A DNA stretch of 17,275 bases, from contig JAHEJE010000020.1 of assembly GCA_024639035.1 (NCBI GenBank), positions 1-17,275 of the forward strand, given 5' to 3'. Every line of letters starts with the position of its first letter. The first letter of the stretch is position 1. The notes below the pieces were generated by a model that was not told where the DNA came from, made no database searches, and saw only the letters and a program-made list of their open reading frames with translations. The translations under genes and the position numbers were made by a program. Shown here one piece after another: positions 1 through 7,168 of the stretch. Origin of the DNA: Alphaproteobacteria bacterium. Lineage in GTDB: Bacteria > Pseudomonadota > Alphaproteobacteria > Rhizobiales > Aestuariivirgaceae.

Positions 1-193
1 TGGCCGCTGTGAAGCTGGCAAACTCGGGTACCGTGACGCTTACGGCGTCACCGGACCTGTCCAGCCTGAGAATAAAACGCCGGGCCTGCGAGTTGCGCCG
101 CAGCACGACCGCGGTTTCTTCACCGTCAATGACGATCGAGGTTGTCGCCTGCCTGGAACCAAGCGGACGCAACAGCTTTGAAGAAAAGTTCAT
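1..193 (-). CDS. YgjP/DUF45-like metal-dependent hydrolase (N-terminal part only)
   Basis: Partial gene; the reading frame is open from an ATG at 193 to the window edge, so only about the first 64 residues are visible. The translation begins MNFSSKLLRPLG and contains LRRNSQARRFILRLD followed by VSVTVPEF. This resembles the N-terminal strand region of the YgjP-like (DUF45, SprT-related M48) family, which usually has an R-R-x-A/S-x-A/R-R stretch near the start. The zinc-binding HExxH motif of that family would lie outside the window, so metallopeptidase activity cannot be confirmed here. It lies 65 bp downstream of phaZ on the same strand and may be co-transcribed with it. The ribosome binding site is weak. 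Family assignment is by pattern recall from a short fragment. Confidence 0.62.
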   Translation of the reverse strand, partial: MNFSSKLLRPLGSRQATTSIVIDGEETAVVLRRNSQARRFILRLDRSGDAVSVTVPEFASFTAA

Positions 194-258
194 GTAGTGC
201 CGAAGCCCAAGTGCGAATCACGCCTGCGGGCCATCTTGCCAGAAGTTCGGCCTAGACC

Positions 259-1494
259 CTACCGGGCATTGGCACGCATGAAATCCACGATGCGCGGCAC
301 GATTTCATTGCGGAACCGTCTGCCGTTGAACACGCCGTAGTGGCCGACCTTGGGCTGCAGATGGTGCGCGCGCATGTCTGCCGGGATATTGGCGCAGATA
401 TCGTGTGCGGCCTCGGTCTGGCCGACACCTGAGATGTCGTCGCGTTCGCCCTCGACGGTCAGCAGCGCCGTCTTGTCGATCGCCTTGGGGTCGATCAGTT
501 CGCCGCGGTGCATGTACTCGCCCTTGGGAAGCGCGTGCTTGACGAACACCTCTTCGATCGACTGCAGGTAGAACTCCGCCGTCAGGTCCATTACCGACAT
601 GTACTCGTCATAGAATTCTTGATGTTTCTCCGCTGAGTCGCCGTCGCCCTCGACCATGTGCCAATAGAGCTCGCGATGCGCATCGATATGCCGGTCGAGA
701 TTCATTGTCATGAAGCCGGTCAGTTGCAGAAATCCTGGATAAACCTCGCGCATGAAACCGGGGTTGGGAAACGGCACGCGGACAATCACATTGTTGCGGA
801 ACCACTGGGTGCCGCGCTCGGTCGCCAGTTGGTTCACCGCGGTGGGGTTGCGACGGGTGTCGATCGGCCCGCCCATCAGGGTCATGCTGGCCGGGACATT
901 GCGGTCCTTGCGGTCATGCATCAGGGCCACGGCGGCGAGCACCGGGACCGATGGTTGACACACCGCCATCACGTGAGTTCCCGGCCCCAACTCGTCGAGC
1001 ATCTCGATCACGTAGTCGATATAATCATCAAGGTCGAAATCGCCCTCGGTCACAGGCACCTCGCGGGCATCGACCCAGTCGGAGATATACACATCCGCGT
1101 GCGGCAGCAGGTCCTCGACTGTTCCGCGCAAGAGGGTTGCGTAATGACCCGACATCGGCGCTACGATGAGCAGCTTCTCGCGCAGTTTTTTCGCCGGTTT
1201 CCGGGCGAACTTGCGCTCAAAATTAATTAGGCTGCAGAACGGCTTGCGCCACACCTCTCGCTGTACGACAGGCACCTCCTTGCCATTCACCATGCAGGAC
1301 TCTATGCCGAATTCCGGCTTGCCGTAGCGTCGCGTAATGCGCTCGAACATATCGAGCGATGCCGCCATCGACCGTCCAATATAGGTGTTTGACAAAGGGT
1401 TGGCGGGGTTCTTCCAAAAGTACCGCCCGGCGTTTGCCGCGTTGCGCAAAGGTGCCGTGGCGGCATGGTTCATCTCATAAAAATAGTAGAGCAT
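259..1494 (-). CDS. phaZ: Intracellular polyhydroxyalkanoate (PHB) depolymerase
   Basis: The 411-residue product matches the PhaZ1-type intracellular PHB depolymerase family (usually about 400-420 aa), which mobilises stored poly-3-hydroxybutyrate granules in the cytoplasm. The N-terminus MLYYFYEMNHAA is typical of the family and fixes the start at 1494, although the frame is open to 1563. Placing it at 1494 also gives an AGGG-like ribosome site upstream. The nucleophile is the family's cysteine rather than serine: VCQPSVP puts it at Cys179. The probable Asp is in GERDD (352/353) and the His is in VGHYG (385). These positions track closely with Cys183/Asp355/His388 of the Ralstonia enzyme as I recall them. 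There is no signal peptide, as expected for an intracellular enzyme. A TGC/GCA-rich stretch upstream resembles a PhaR site. Confidence 0.93.
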   Translation of the reverse strand: MLYYFYEMNHAATAPLRNAANAGRYFWKNPANPLSNTYIGRSMAASLDMFERITRRYGKPEFGIESCMVNGKEVPVVQREVWRKPFCSLINFERKFARKPAKKLREKLLIVAPMSGHYATLLRGTVEDLLPHADVYISDWVDAREVPVTEGDFDLDDYIDYVIEMLDELGPGTHVMAVCQPSVPVLAAVALMHDRKDRNVPASMTLMGGPIDTRRNPTAVNQLATERGTQWFRNNVIVRVPFPNPGFMREVYPGFLQLTGFMTMNLDRHIDAHRELYWHMVEGDGDSAEKHQEFYDEYMSVMDLTAEFYLQSIEEVFVKHALPKGEYMHRGELIDPKAIDKTALLTVEGERDDISGVGQTEAAHDICANIPADMRAHHLQPKVGHYGVFNGRRFRNEIVPRIVDFMRANAR

Positions 1495-1531
1495 GGCAGT
1501 AAGGATCCCTTGTCCCATTCCAAGCTTTGTG

Positions 1532-1542
1532 CTGCACTGCAA
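1532..1542. promoter_or_regulatory. Possible PhaR-type operator upstream of phaZ
   Basis: The plus strand reads CTGC-ACT-GCAA, one base from the CTGC-N3/4-GCAG motif described for the PHA-responsive repressor PhaR of Paracoccus and Rhodobacter. It sits 38-48 bp upstream of the phaZ start in a short stretch rich in GCA/TGC (also around 1551-1570). The match is short, and no phaR gene is visible here, so this is suggestive only. Confidence 0.3.
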
Positions 1543-1621
1543 CATTACCGGCATGCACCGCAAATTGCAAGTGAACTAAAGGATGAAATCTTGAATTATC
1601 AGAAGTTTAGCCTGAGAGGGA

Positions 1622-2248
1622 TCACTTGCCGATGGCCGCACGGATGCCTTTCGCTAGGGCATCCACGTCAGTGGTATAGGTGAAGTGCTGCAGGAACCGG
1701 CCGTCAGGGGACATCAGGTAGAAGATGCTGGAGTGATCCATCAGATAATCGTCAGCGTCTTCCTCGCCGCCTGACTTGGCATAGTAGACCCGGTAGGCTT
1801 TCGCGGCTGTGGCAATTTCCTCCGCGCTGCCGGTTAATCCGACCAAACGGGGATGAAAGTTGCTGACATAGTCAGCCAGTACGCTGACAGTGTCGCGCTC
1901 CGGGTCTATGGTGACAAAGACCGGTTGAATGTCGTCAGCCGCAGTTCCCAACGACTCCAGCGCGGCGGTCATCACCTGCAGTCCGGCAGGGCATACGTCG
2001 GGACAGAACGTATAACCGAAGAAGAACAGGCTGTAGGCACCCTTGAAGGATTGATCGCTCACGCGAACGCCATCGTGCCGGGTGAGGTCGAACGAACCGC
2101 CGATCAGCGCTTCGCCGCTGGTTCGCGTCGCAGACACCGGCTTGTTCAGCAAGCTGTAGCCAGTCCAGGCGGCGATTGCCGTGAACAGGGAGATGGCTGC
2201 AAACAGGGTAATGCGGCGGGCCAGTGTCATGGTCGCCAATATGGCCAT
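1622..2248 (-). CDS. senC: SCO1/SenC family copper-binding protein, cytochrome oxidase assembly
   Basis: The 208-residue product has one N-terminal membrane anchor (about residues 12-33), then a thioredoxin-fold SCO domain facing the periplasm. The copper ligands are present: FCPDVCP (Cys82, Cys86) and the distal His172 in MDHSSIFYL. DP-RDT (about 115-120) is also typical. SCO/SenC/PrrC proteins deliver copper to, or reduce cysteines of, the CuA or CuB site of haem-copper oxidases, and in Rhodobacter they influence RegB/PrrB signalling. The start at 2248 was chosen because an AGGTG ribosome site lies about 9 nt upstream. An ATG at 2230 (MTLARR) is the main alternative; the frame is open to 2437 but that would run into regB. 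It is divergent from regB, an arrangement close to the senC-regA/regB loci of photosynthetic alphaproteobacteria. Confidence 0.93.
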   Translation of the reverse strand: MAILATMTLARRITLFAAISLFTAIAAWTGYSLLNKPVSATRTSGEALIGGSFDLTRHDGVRVSDQSFKGAYSLFFFGYTFCPDVCPAGLQVMTAALESLGTAADDIQPVFVTIDPERDTVSVLADYVSNFHPRLVGLTGSAEEIATAAKAYRVYYAKSGGEEDADDYLMDHSSIFYLMSPDGRFLQHFTYTTDVDALAKGIRAAIGK

Positions 2249-2266
2249 CCTGACAACACCTGTGAA

Positions 2267-2281
2267 GCGACGCCGCGTCGC
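2267..2281. promoter_or_regulatory. RegA/PrrA-type operator (inverted repeat GCGAC-N5-GTCGC)
   Basis: A perfect inverted repeat, GCGAC (2267-2271) and GTCGC (2277-2281) with a 5-bp spacer, lies in the senC-regB intergenic region. It fits the GCGNC-Nx-GNCGC half-site pattern reported for RegA/PrrA/RegR regulators. It is 10 bp upstream of the regB -10 element, where the -35 would be, and 19 bp upstream of the chosen senC start. Autoregulation of the module by RegA is the natural inference. The motif is short and GC-rich, so chance occurrence is possible. Confidence 0.5.
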
Positions 2282-2288
2282 AGTTGGT

Positions 2289-2317
2289 GTTATAATCCGG
2301 ATAGATATCCGAACCAA
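2289..2317. promoter_or_regulatory. Overlapping divergent promoters for senC and regB
   Basis: On the plus strand, TATAAT (2291-2296) is preceded by TGT, forming an extended -10 (TGN-TATAAT) that needs no strong -35; it would serve regB, starting at 2343. On the minus strand, TTGGTT (2317-2312) is followed after exactly 17 bp by TATAAC (2294-2289), a good sigma-70 arrangement for senC. The two -10 elements occupy the same bases, so polymerase could use only one direction at a time. This was read by eye; no transcript data are available. Confidence 0.5.
2298..2311. repeat. Perfect palindrome CGGATA-GA-TATCCG in the senC-regB control region
   Basis: The six-base arms at 2298-2303 and 2306-2311 are exactly complementary around a 2-bp centre. 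The palindrome covers the early transcribed region of regB and the spacer of the senC promoter. It differs from the nearby RegA-type site, so it may be the target of another regulator. No known operator matches it with confidence. Confidence 0.5.
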
Positions 2318-2342
2318 CAACGCAACCCTGAAGCTGAGCGCC

Positions 2343-3734
2343 ATGACCCAGGCAACACTGACCCCAGGCACAATCTGGCCATTCCAACGCGGCGGCAAAC
2401 TGGACTCGCCCCAGCAGTTGCGTCTGCGCACCCTCATCTGGTTACGCTGGCTGGCTGTGTTCGGGCAAACCGGGGCCGTTCTTTGGGTCTACCTGGTCCT
2501 CGACTTCCACCTGCCTTTGAGCGCATGTCTCGGGGCGATCGCGCTGTCGGCCTGGCTCAACATCTTTCTGTCGATCAGGTGGCGAACCAGCCAGCGGCTG
2601 CATGAGCGGTTCTCGGTCTTGCTGCTGGGCTATGACATCCTGCAATTGGCGGCGCTGCTGTACCTGACCGGTGGTTTGGAAAACCCCTTTTCAATCCTGT
2701 TCCTGGTGCCGGTCACGGTGTCAGCGACCACATTGCCCTTAAACCGGACGGTGTGGCTGAGTGCGCTGGCGGTCGTCTCGGCAACGCTCTTGTCCTATTA
2801 TCACCTCCCGCTGCCCTGGCAGGCCGAGGGCCGCCCGGAGTTTCCGACATTGTATGTTGCCGGCGTTTGGGCCGGACTTGTCTGCGGCATCGTGTTTTCG
2901 ACCTTGTATGTCAGCCGCGTTGCCGGCGAGGCGCGGCAGATGTCGGCGGCATTGTCAGCGACGGAAACCATACTGGCCCATGAACAGCAACTTCACGCCC
3001 TCGATGGACTTGCCGCTGCTGCTGCCCATGAACTCGGAACCCCGCTGGCAACGATCGTTCTGGTGGCGAAGGAGCTGCGCAACGAGTTTCCGCACGATAC
3101 GGCGGTGGGTGAGGATCTGGAGTTGCTGTATTCTCAGGCCAACCGCTGCCGCGACATTCTCTCCCGCCTGGCCAGCCGGGAGGCGCAAAGCGATGCCATG
3201 TATGCCAGGCTGATGATCACCGTCATGCTGGAGGAGATCATTGAGCCCCTGCGCGGGCCGGACGTCGAGGTCAGGGTGAACAGCCTTCCTGGCAAAACGC
3301 CGGAGGGCGCCCCGTTGCCGATTCCGGTCATTTCGCGCAATCCGGCGATCAAGTATGCGCTGGCAAACCTGCTCGAGAACGGTGTCGACTTTGCCCGTAG
3401 TGCCGTTGATGTCGAGATTGCCTGGGATGAAGAGGAAATCGTCGTCTCAATCAGCGATGACGGCCCCGGGTTCTCGCAACAGGTCATCGACCGGCTTGGC
3501 GATCCTTACGTTACGACGCGGCCGGGTTACGGCGCTCAGGTCAAGCCGCAGGAGCCCGATGGCCACCACGGGATGGGGTTGGGGTTTTTCATCGCCAAGA
3601 CGCTTCTGGAGCGTTCCGGTGCAACCGTCGTTCTCGCCAACACTGTTGCGCCGAAATCGGGAGCGGTGGTCAGAATAGCGTGGCCGACCAGCGTATTGGC
3701 GATCGGTGATCCGGCGCAAACAGCGGCGGCGTAA
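2343..3734 (+). CDS. regB: RegB/ActS/PrrB family redox-sensing histidine kinase
   Basis: The 463-residue product is a membrane histidine kinase of the RegB/ActS/PrrB family. About six transmembrane segments occupy residues 30-192. The quinone-binding hallmark GGLENPF is at 110-116. The H-box HELGTPLATI gives phospho-acceptor His229, and the ATP domain shows the N-box (NLLENG, about 342-347), G1 (DDGPG, 372-376) and G2 (GMGLG, 410-414). Cys269 in NRCRDIL lies 40 residues after the H-box His, matching the His225-Cys265 spacing of Rhodobacter capsulatus RegB, so the redox switch cysteine is kept. The start at 2343 (MTQATL) places a normal-length N-terminus before the first membrane segment; the frame is open back to 2181, but that would cross the promoters and senC. 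RegA follows 90 bp downstream on the same strand. Confidence 0.95.
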   Translation: MTQATLTPGTIWPFQRGGKLDSPQQLRLRTLIWLRWLAVFGQTGAVLWVYLVLDFHLPLSACLGAIALSAWLNIFLSIRWRTSQRLHERFSVLLLGYDILQLAALLYLTGGLENPFSILFLVPVTVSATTLPLNRTVWLSALAVVSATLLSYYHLPLPWQAEGRPEFPTLYVAGVWAGLVCGIVFSTLYVSRVAGEARQMSAALSATETILAHEQQLHALDGLAAAAAHELGTPLATIVLVAKELRNEFPHDTAVGEDLELLYSQANRCRDILSRLASREAQSDAMYARLMITVMLEEIIEPLRGPDVEVRVNSLPGKTPEGAPLPIPVISRNPAIKYALANLLENGVDFARSAVDVEIAWDEEEIVVSISDDGPGFSQQVIDRLGDPYVTTRPGYGAQVKPQEPDGHHGMGLGFFIAKTLLERSGATVVLANTVAPKSGAVVRIAWPTSVLAIGDPAQTAAA

Positions 3735-3824
3735 GTAGATTTGCCACATGCGGTTGCTTTAGGGTAAGACATCACAGGCTTGGCAGGGTCACACTGTAAA
3801 TTGAACTGAGGGCGTTTTAGCGAC

Positions 3825-4370
3825 ATGGCGCATGAACAGGGAAACGAGGGCAAGTCTCTACTGCTTGTCGATGATGACCGTCCATTCTTGAACCGGCTCG
3901 GCCGGGCAATGGAGCAGCGTGGTCTCGACGTTCGGATGGCCGAATCCGTGGCCGAAGGTATCGCCGAGGTTCGCAAGCAACCGCCTGAGTACGCAGTGGT
4001 CGATTTGCGCCTGGGCGACGGCAACGGCCTTGACGTCATCGAGGCGTTGCACAAGGTGCGCCCGGAAGCGCGCGGTATCGTGCTGACCGGCTACGGCAAC
4101 ATTGCGACAGCTGTCTCCGCTGTGAAATTGGGCGCCATCGACTATCTGTCGAAGCCAGCCGATGCCGATGCTGTTTACGGCGCGCTGATGGCGCCACCGG
4201 ACCAGCGCGCCGCCCTGCCGGAAAACCCGATGTCGGCTGATCGCGTGCGCTGGGAGCACATTCAGCGTGTTTATGAACTGTGCAATCGTAACGTCTCCGA
4301 AACGGCCCGTCGTCTCAACATGCACCGCCGCACGTTGCAGCGCATTCTGGCAAAGCGCGCCCCGCGCTAA
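3825..4370 (+). CDS. regA: RegA/ActR/PrrA family redox response regulator
   Basis: The 181-residue product has a receiver domain and a C-terminal Fis-type helix-turn-helix, the compact layout of RegA/PrrA/ActR. Asp15-17 form the acidic pocket (LLVDDD), Asp60 (VVDLRL) is the phosphorylation site and Lys110 (YLSKPAD) is the conserved lysine. The DNA-binding end (HIQRVYELCNRN, then SETARRLNMHRRTLQRIL) is nearly invariant in this family. RegA controls respiration, carbon and nitrogen metabolism and energy generation in response to redox state, after phosphorylation by RegB. The 90-bp gap after regB shows no obvious terminator, so joint transcription is likely, though a separate promoter cannot be excluded. 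The ribosome site before the ATG is weak. It is convergent with mmcB, 11 bp away. Confidence 0.96.
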   Translation: MAHEQGNEGKSLLLVDDDRPFLNRLGRAMEQRGLDVRMAESVAEGIAEVRKQPPEYAVVDLRLGDGNGLDVIEALHKVRPEARGIVLTGYGNIATAVSAVKLGAIDYLSKPADADAVYGALMAPPDQRAALPENPMSADRVRWEHIQRVYELCNRNVSETARRLNMHRRTLQRILAKRAPR

Positions 4371-4381
4371 ACACGGCTCTT

Positions 4382-4852
4382 CTACATCCGCCCGACAATC
4401 TGCGGGTCATGCACTGCTTGTAACCGCAGCGCTGCGGCGCGGGCAAAGCGCATCGAGACCGCTTTTCGCCGCCCGCCCGCCAGCTTGCGCTCTGCCGGCG
4501 AAGACAGGATCTCGGCTCCCCAGGCATCGGCGACAATCAGGCCGGTTTCCTCCGGCAGGACATGCTGCGGAAAATCATCCGGCACGGCAAAGAATAGCCC
4601 ATCGCAATAGTCCCAGTATTCATGCCACTTGTTGTCGCTGCGAAAGTCGGCAAGCGACGATTTGATCTCGATGATCCAGATCACGCCCTTGGCATTCATG
4701 CAGATGATGTCACTGCGCCGGCCTGAGGCCAGCGGCAGTTCTGTCAGGCTGGCAAAGCCGGCCTGTTTCAGCATGCGGCAGACGCCGCGCTGCACGGCGG
4801 CTGCCGTTTCAGACTGCCGGCCGTCGAATATCATCAGCTGATCGTCTTCCAT
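4382..4852 (-). CDS. mmcB: MmcB family DNA repair protein (PD-(D/E)xK nuclease-like)
   Basis: The 156-residue product matches the alphaproteobacterial MmcB family (about 150 aa), known from Caulobacter as an SOS-linked factor that protects against mitomycin C damage. The putative nuclease core is visible: GRRSDI (Asp48) followed by IIEIKSS (Glu62 and Lys64), the D...ExK pattern of PD-(D/E)xK enzymes, then the family-typical DFRSDNKWHEYWDYCDG and a hydrophobic FFAVP strand. The start at 4852 (MEDDQLMIFDG) gives the usual short N-terminus with a GGTGG stretch about 12 nt upstream; the frame is open to 4897. From memory, mmcB often lies next to actR in rhizobia, which supports both assignments. 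I see no clear SOS (LexA) box upstream. Confidence 0.9.
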   Translation of the reverse strand: MEDDQLMIFDGRQSETAAAVQRGVCRMLKQAGFASLTELPLASGRRSDIICMNAKGVIWIIEIKSSLADFRSDNKWHEYWDYCDGLFFAVPDDFPQHVLPEETGLIVADAWGAEILSSPAERKLAGGRRKAVSMRFARAAALRLQAVHDPQIVGRM

Positions 4853-4971
4853 GCCTGCAGAGTTCCACCGCCGGACAGGCAAAGTCAAATGCAACAACGC
4901 CGTCTCGCATTGGATCTGCCGATCGTCTACAGTCCGCTGACCCGAGGCAATCGATCAGTAGCAAGGTGGGC

Positions 4972-5850
4972 ATGACAGAATCGCGTATCGGCTTTATCGG
5001 CGTAGGCCTGATGGGGCATGGCATGGCGGCCAATGTCTTGCGGGCCGGCGGCGGGCTGGCCGTCATTGCGCACCGCAACAGGGCGCCGGTGGCGGATTTG
5101 GTCGGGCAGGGTGCGCATGAGGCAAAGACTTACGCGGAACTGGCCGCGCGCAGCGACACGATTATCCTGTGCGTGACCAACACACCGGCGGTTGAACAGG
5201 TGGTTCACGCTCTGCGCGACCATCTCGAACCTCACCATCTGATCATCGACACCTCGACATCCGACCCGGCGAGCACCGAGCGGCTGTCACAGGAGTTGCA
5301 ATCCCGCGGTATCGAGTTCGCCGATGCACCGTTGACCGGTGGCGCCCAACAGGCGGCTGAAGGTGTCTTGTGTGCAATGGTCGGCGCGCGCGATCATATC
5401 TTCGGCAGGGCCGAGAGCGCGCTGTCGGCCTTCTGCTCGAGCGTGATCCATTTCGGTCCGCCAGGATCCGGACACCGCGCCAAGCTGATCAACAACTACC
5501 TCGTCATGGCGATGGTCGTTGCCATTACCGACACCTACCGGGTGGCCCGGCGGGCCGATGTCGACTGGGGTAAGCTGTTCGGCGCGATGAAGTTCGGCTC
5601 CAACTATTCCGAAGCGCTGCGCCGCATCCTGGAGCCGGCGCTGGAGGGTGATTTCGACGGCTACAAGTTTACCGTGGCGAACGCGCTGAAGGATATTTCC
5701 TACTACACCGATTTTGCCGACCAGCGTCAGTTGACGTCGGACTTTGCCCGCGAGGTCGAGCGATACCTCGAACAAGCGGTCGCAGACGGGCATGGCGACT
5801 TGATGTTGTCGCGCCTTATCGATCCCGCGAGCGGCGATAGCCATGCTTAG
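4972..5850 (+). CDS. NAD(P)-dependent beta-hydroxyacid dehydrogenase (3-hydroxyisobutyrate dehydrogenase family)
   Basis: The 292-residue product is a full-length member of the beta-hydroxyacid dehydrogenase family, which oxidises 3-hydroxyisobutyrate, tartronate semialdehyde or related short hydroxyacids with NAD(P). The N-terminal Rossmann motif is GVGLMG (10-15). The substrate-binding loop DAPLTGG is at 118-124 (family form DAPVSGG) and the catalytic Lys171 lies in GSGHRAKLINN. A family-type KDISYY stretch follows at about 240. The ATG at 4972 has an AAGG ribosome site 5 nt upstream; a GTG at 4966 is possible but less likely. The stop codon overlaps the start of the downstream aminotransferase, so the two are translationally coupled. 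The exact substrate cannot be read from sequence. Confidence 0.88.
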   Translation: MTESRIGFIGVGLMGHGMAANVLRAGGGLAVIAHRNRAPVADLVGQGAHEAKTYAELAARSDTIILCVTNTPAVEQVVHALRDHLEPHHLIIDTSTSDPASTERLSQELQSRGIEFADAPLTGGAQQAAEGVLCAMVGARDHIFGRAESALSAFCSSVIHFGPPGSGHRAKLINNYLVMAMVVAITDTYRVARRADVDWGKLFGAMKFGSNYSEALRRILEPALEGDFDGYKFTVANALKDISYYTDFADQRQLTSDFAREVERYLEQAVADGHGDLMLSRLIDPASGDSHA

Positions 5851-7015
5851 GCTCAACCCCAATGTCACTAATCTCGAGGAAGAGGGCGCCTTTGCCGTGC
5901 TTGACCGCGCCATGGCATTGCAGGCAAAGGGCCACCCGGTGATCAATCTGGGCATTGGCCAGCCGGACTTTCCGCCCCCGGAACACGTACTCGAAGCAGC
6001 GGAGAAGGCGGCCAGGGACGGACCGCACGGCTATACATCGCCGGTCGGCATGCCTGTGTTGCGCGAGGCCGTTGCGGCCCATGTCGCCCATCGCTACGGA
6101 ACCAACGTCGATCCCGACGAAGTGATTATCGTACCCGGCGGCAAGGTCACGTTCTATTTTGCCTGCATGCTGTTGGGCGGGCCTGGGGCCGAGATTCTCT
6201 ATCCTGATCCGGGCTTTCCGCCCTATCGCGAAGCAATCCGTTCAAGCGGTGCCAAGGGTATCGCCTACCCGGTACGCGAGGACAGGGATTTCAACTTCGA
6301 CCCCGATGAAGTATTGTCGCTGATCACTGCCGAAACCCGGTTGATCATCCTCAATTCACCCGCCAACCCGACCGGAGGCGTGGTTTCAGGCGACACTTTG
6401 CGGGAGCTTGCGGACGGTTTGTGCCGGCATCCGGGCGTCGCCATTCTGTCTGATGAGATCTATTCTCACCTGGTCTTCGAAGGGGCCGGATTTACCTCGC
6501 TGATGCAGTTTCCCGAACTGCGCGAGCGGACAATCCTTCTGGATGGCTGGTCGAAGACGTTCGCCATGACCGGCTGGCGGCTCGGCTACGGTGTCTGGCC
6601 GCCAGGACTTGTTGAGCATGTTCGCAAACTGATCACCGTCGACCATTCCTGCGTCAATGGCGTTGCACAGGTTGCAGCCTTGGCCGCGCTGACAGGGCCC
6701 ACCGAAGCGGTTGAGAGCATGTGCCGCACCTTCGCCCATCGTCGCCAGCGCGTTGTTCGCGGCCTCAACGCACTGCCGGGCGTCTCATGTCGCATGCCGA
6801 ACGGTGCGTTCTATGCGTTTCCAAATGTCGTTCGCACCGGCATGTCGAGCAAGGAGCTGGCGAACAGAGTGCTCGAAGAAGCCTATGTCGCCGTGATCGC
6901 CGGGGACAGTTTCGGTGCAAATGGCGCCGGGTTCCTGCGGCTGTCATACGCTGCCGGACAGCCGGATCTCGATGAGGCATTGAACAGGCTGCACGCATTT
7001 CTCGGCAGCCTGTAG
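5843..7015 (+). CDS. Class I/II PLP-dependent aminotransferase
   Basis: The 390-residue product is a fold-type I aminotransferase of the aspartate/aromatic (I-alpha-like) group. The PLP-binding lysine is Lys238 in LDGWSKTFAMTGWRLGY. Asn175 in NSPANPTGG and Asp204/Tyr207 in SDEIYSHL hold the cofactor, and Arg366 (FLRLSYA) binds the substrate carboxylate. The N-terminal NLGIGQPDFPPP is also typical. Its ATG lies inside the last codons of the dehydrogenase gene (8-nt overlap), so the two are almost certainly one transcript. A dehydrogenase making an oxo-acid or semialdehyde, followed by a transaminase, suggests a short catabolic step on an amino or hydroxy acid; this is inference and the substrate is unknown. 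Confidence 0.9.
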   Translation: MLRLNPNVTNLEEEGAFAVLDRAMALQAKGHPVINLGIGQPDFPPPEHVLEAAEKAARDGPHGYTSPVGMPVLREAVAAHVAHRYGTNVDPDEVIIVPGGKVTFYFACMLLGGPGAEILYPDPGFPPYREAIRSSGAKGIAYPVREDRDFNFDPDEVLSLITAETRLIILNSPANPTGGVVSGDTLRELADGLCRHPGVAILSDEIYSHLVFEGAGFTSLMQFPELRERTILLDGWSKTFAMTGWRLGYGVWPPGLVEHVRKLITVDHSCVNGVAQVAALAALTGPTEAVESMCRTFAHRRQRVVRGLNALPGVSCRMPNGAFYAFPNVVRTGMSSKELANRVLEEAYVAVIAGDSFGANGAGFLRLSYAAGQPDLDEALNRLHAFLGSL

Positions 7016-7025
7016 GAAAGAAAAT

Positions 7026-7076
7026 GGCCATGTCAGGCGGCGGGACAAGGGGATTGCGGCTTAACCCGACATGGCC
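7026..7076. repeat. Intergenic inverted repeat with 9-bp perfect arms
   Basis: GGCCATGTC (7026-7034) is the exact reverse complement of GACATGGCC (7068-7076), with a 33-nt loop. It starts 10 bp after the aminotransferase stop. No T-run follows on either strand, so it is not a classical terminator. It could be an mRNA 3'-end stem or an operator pair. Confidence 0.6.
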
Positions 7077-7168
7077 GAAGGCAGCGGATATTGCGATCAG
7101 GGTGTCGCATCCGGTGCCTCTGAGTTAACTGTTTGTTTACAGCGCCAACATGACAGGCAAATGACACA

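Noticed and set aside
199..251. GCCGAA/TTCGGC pair between the metallopeptidase gene and phaZ
   Set aside because: Six-base arms with a 41-nt loop and no T-run; expected by chance.
658..1230. 190-residue plus-strand open frame inside phaZ
   Set aside because: It is antisense to a confident gene, has no family resemblance and has the low-complexity, His/Arg-rich look of a shadow frame.
3820..3831. GCGAC-AT-GGCGC over the regA start codon, fitting the RegA half-site pattern
   Set aside because: It is not a perfect repeat, it overlaps the start codon, and such short GC-rich matches are common in this genome.
5287..5955. 222-residue minus-strand frame across the dehydrogenase and aminotransferase genes
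   Set aside because: It crosses a coupled gene junction on the other strand and matches no family.
7125..7140. CtrA-like TTAA-N7-TTTAC upstream of the exported protease
   Set aside because: A single one-mismatch site without a second box or a known CtrA target nearby; chance is likely.
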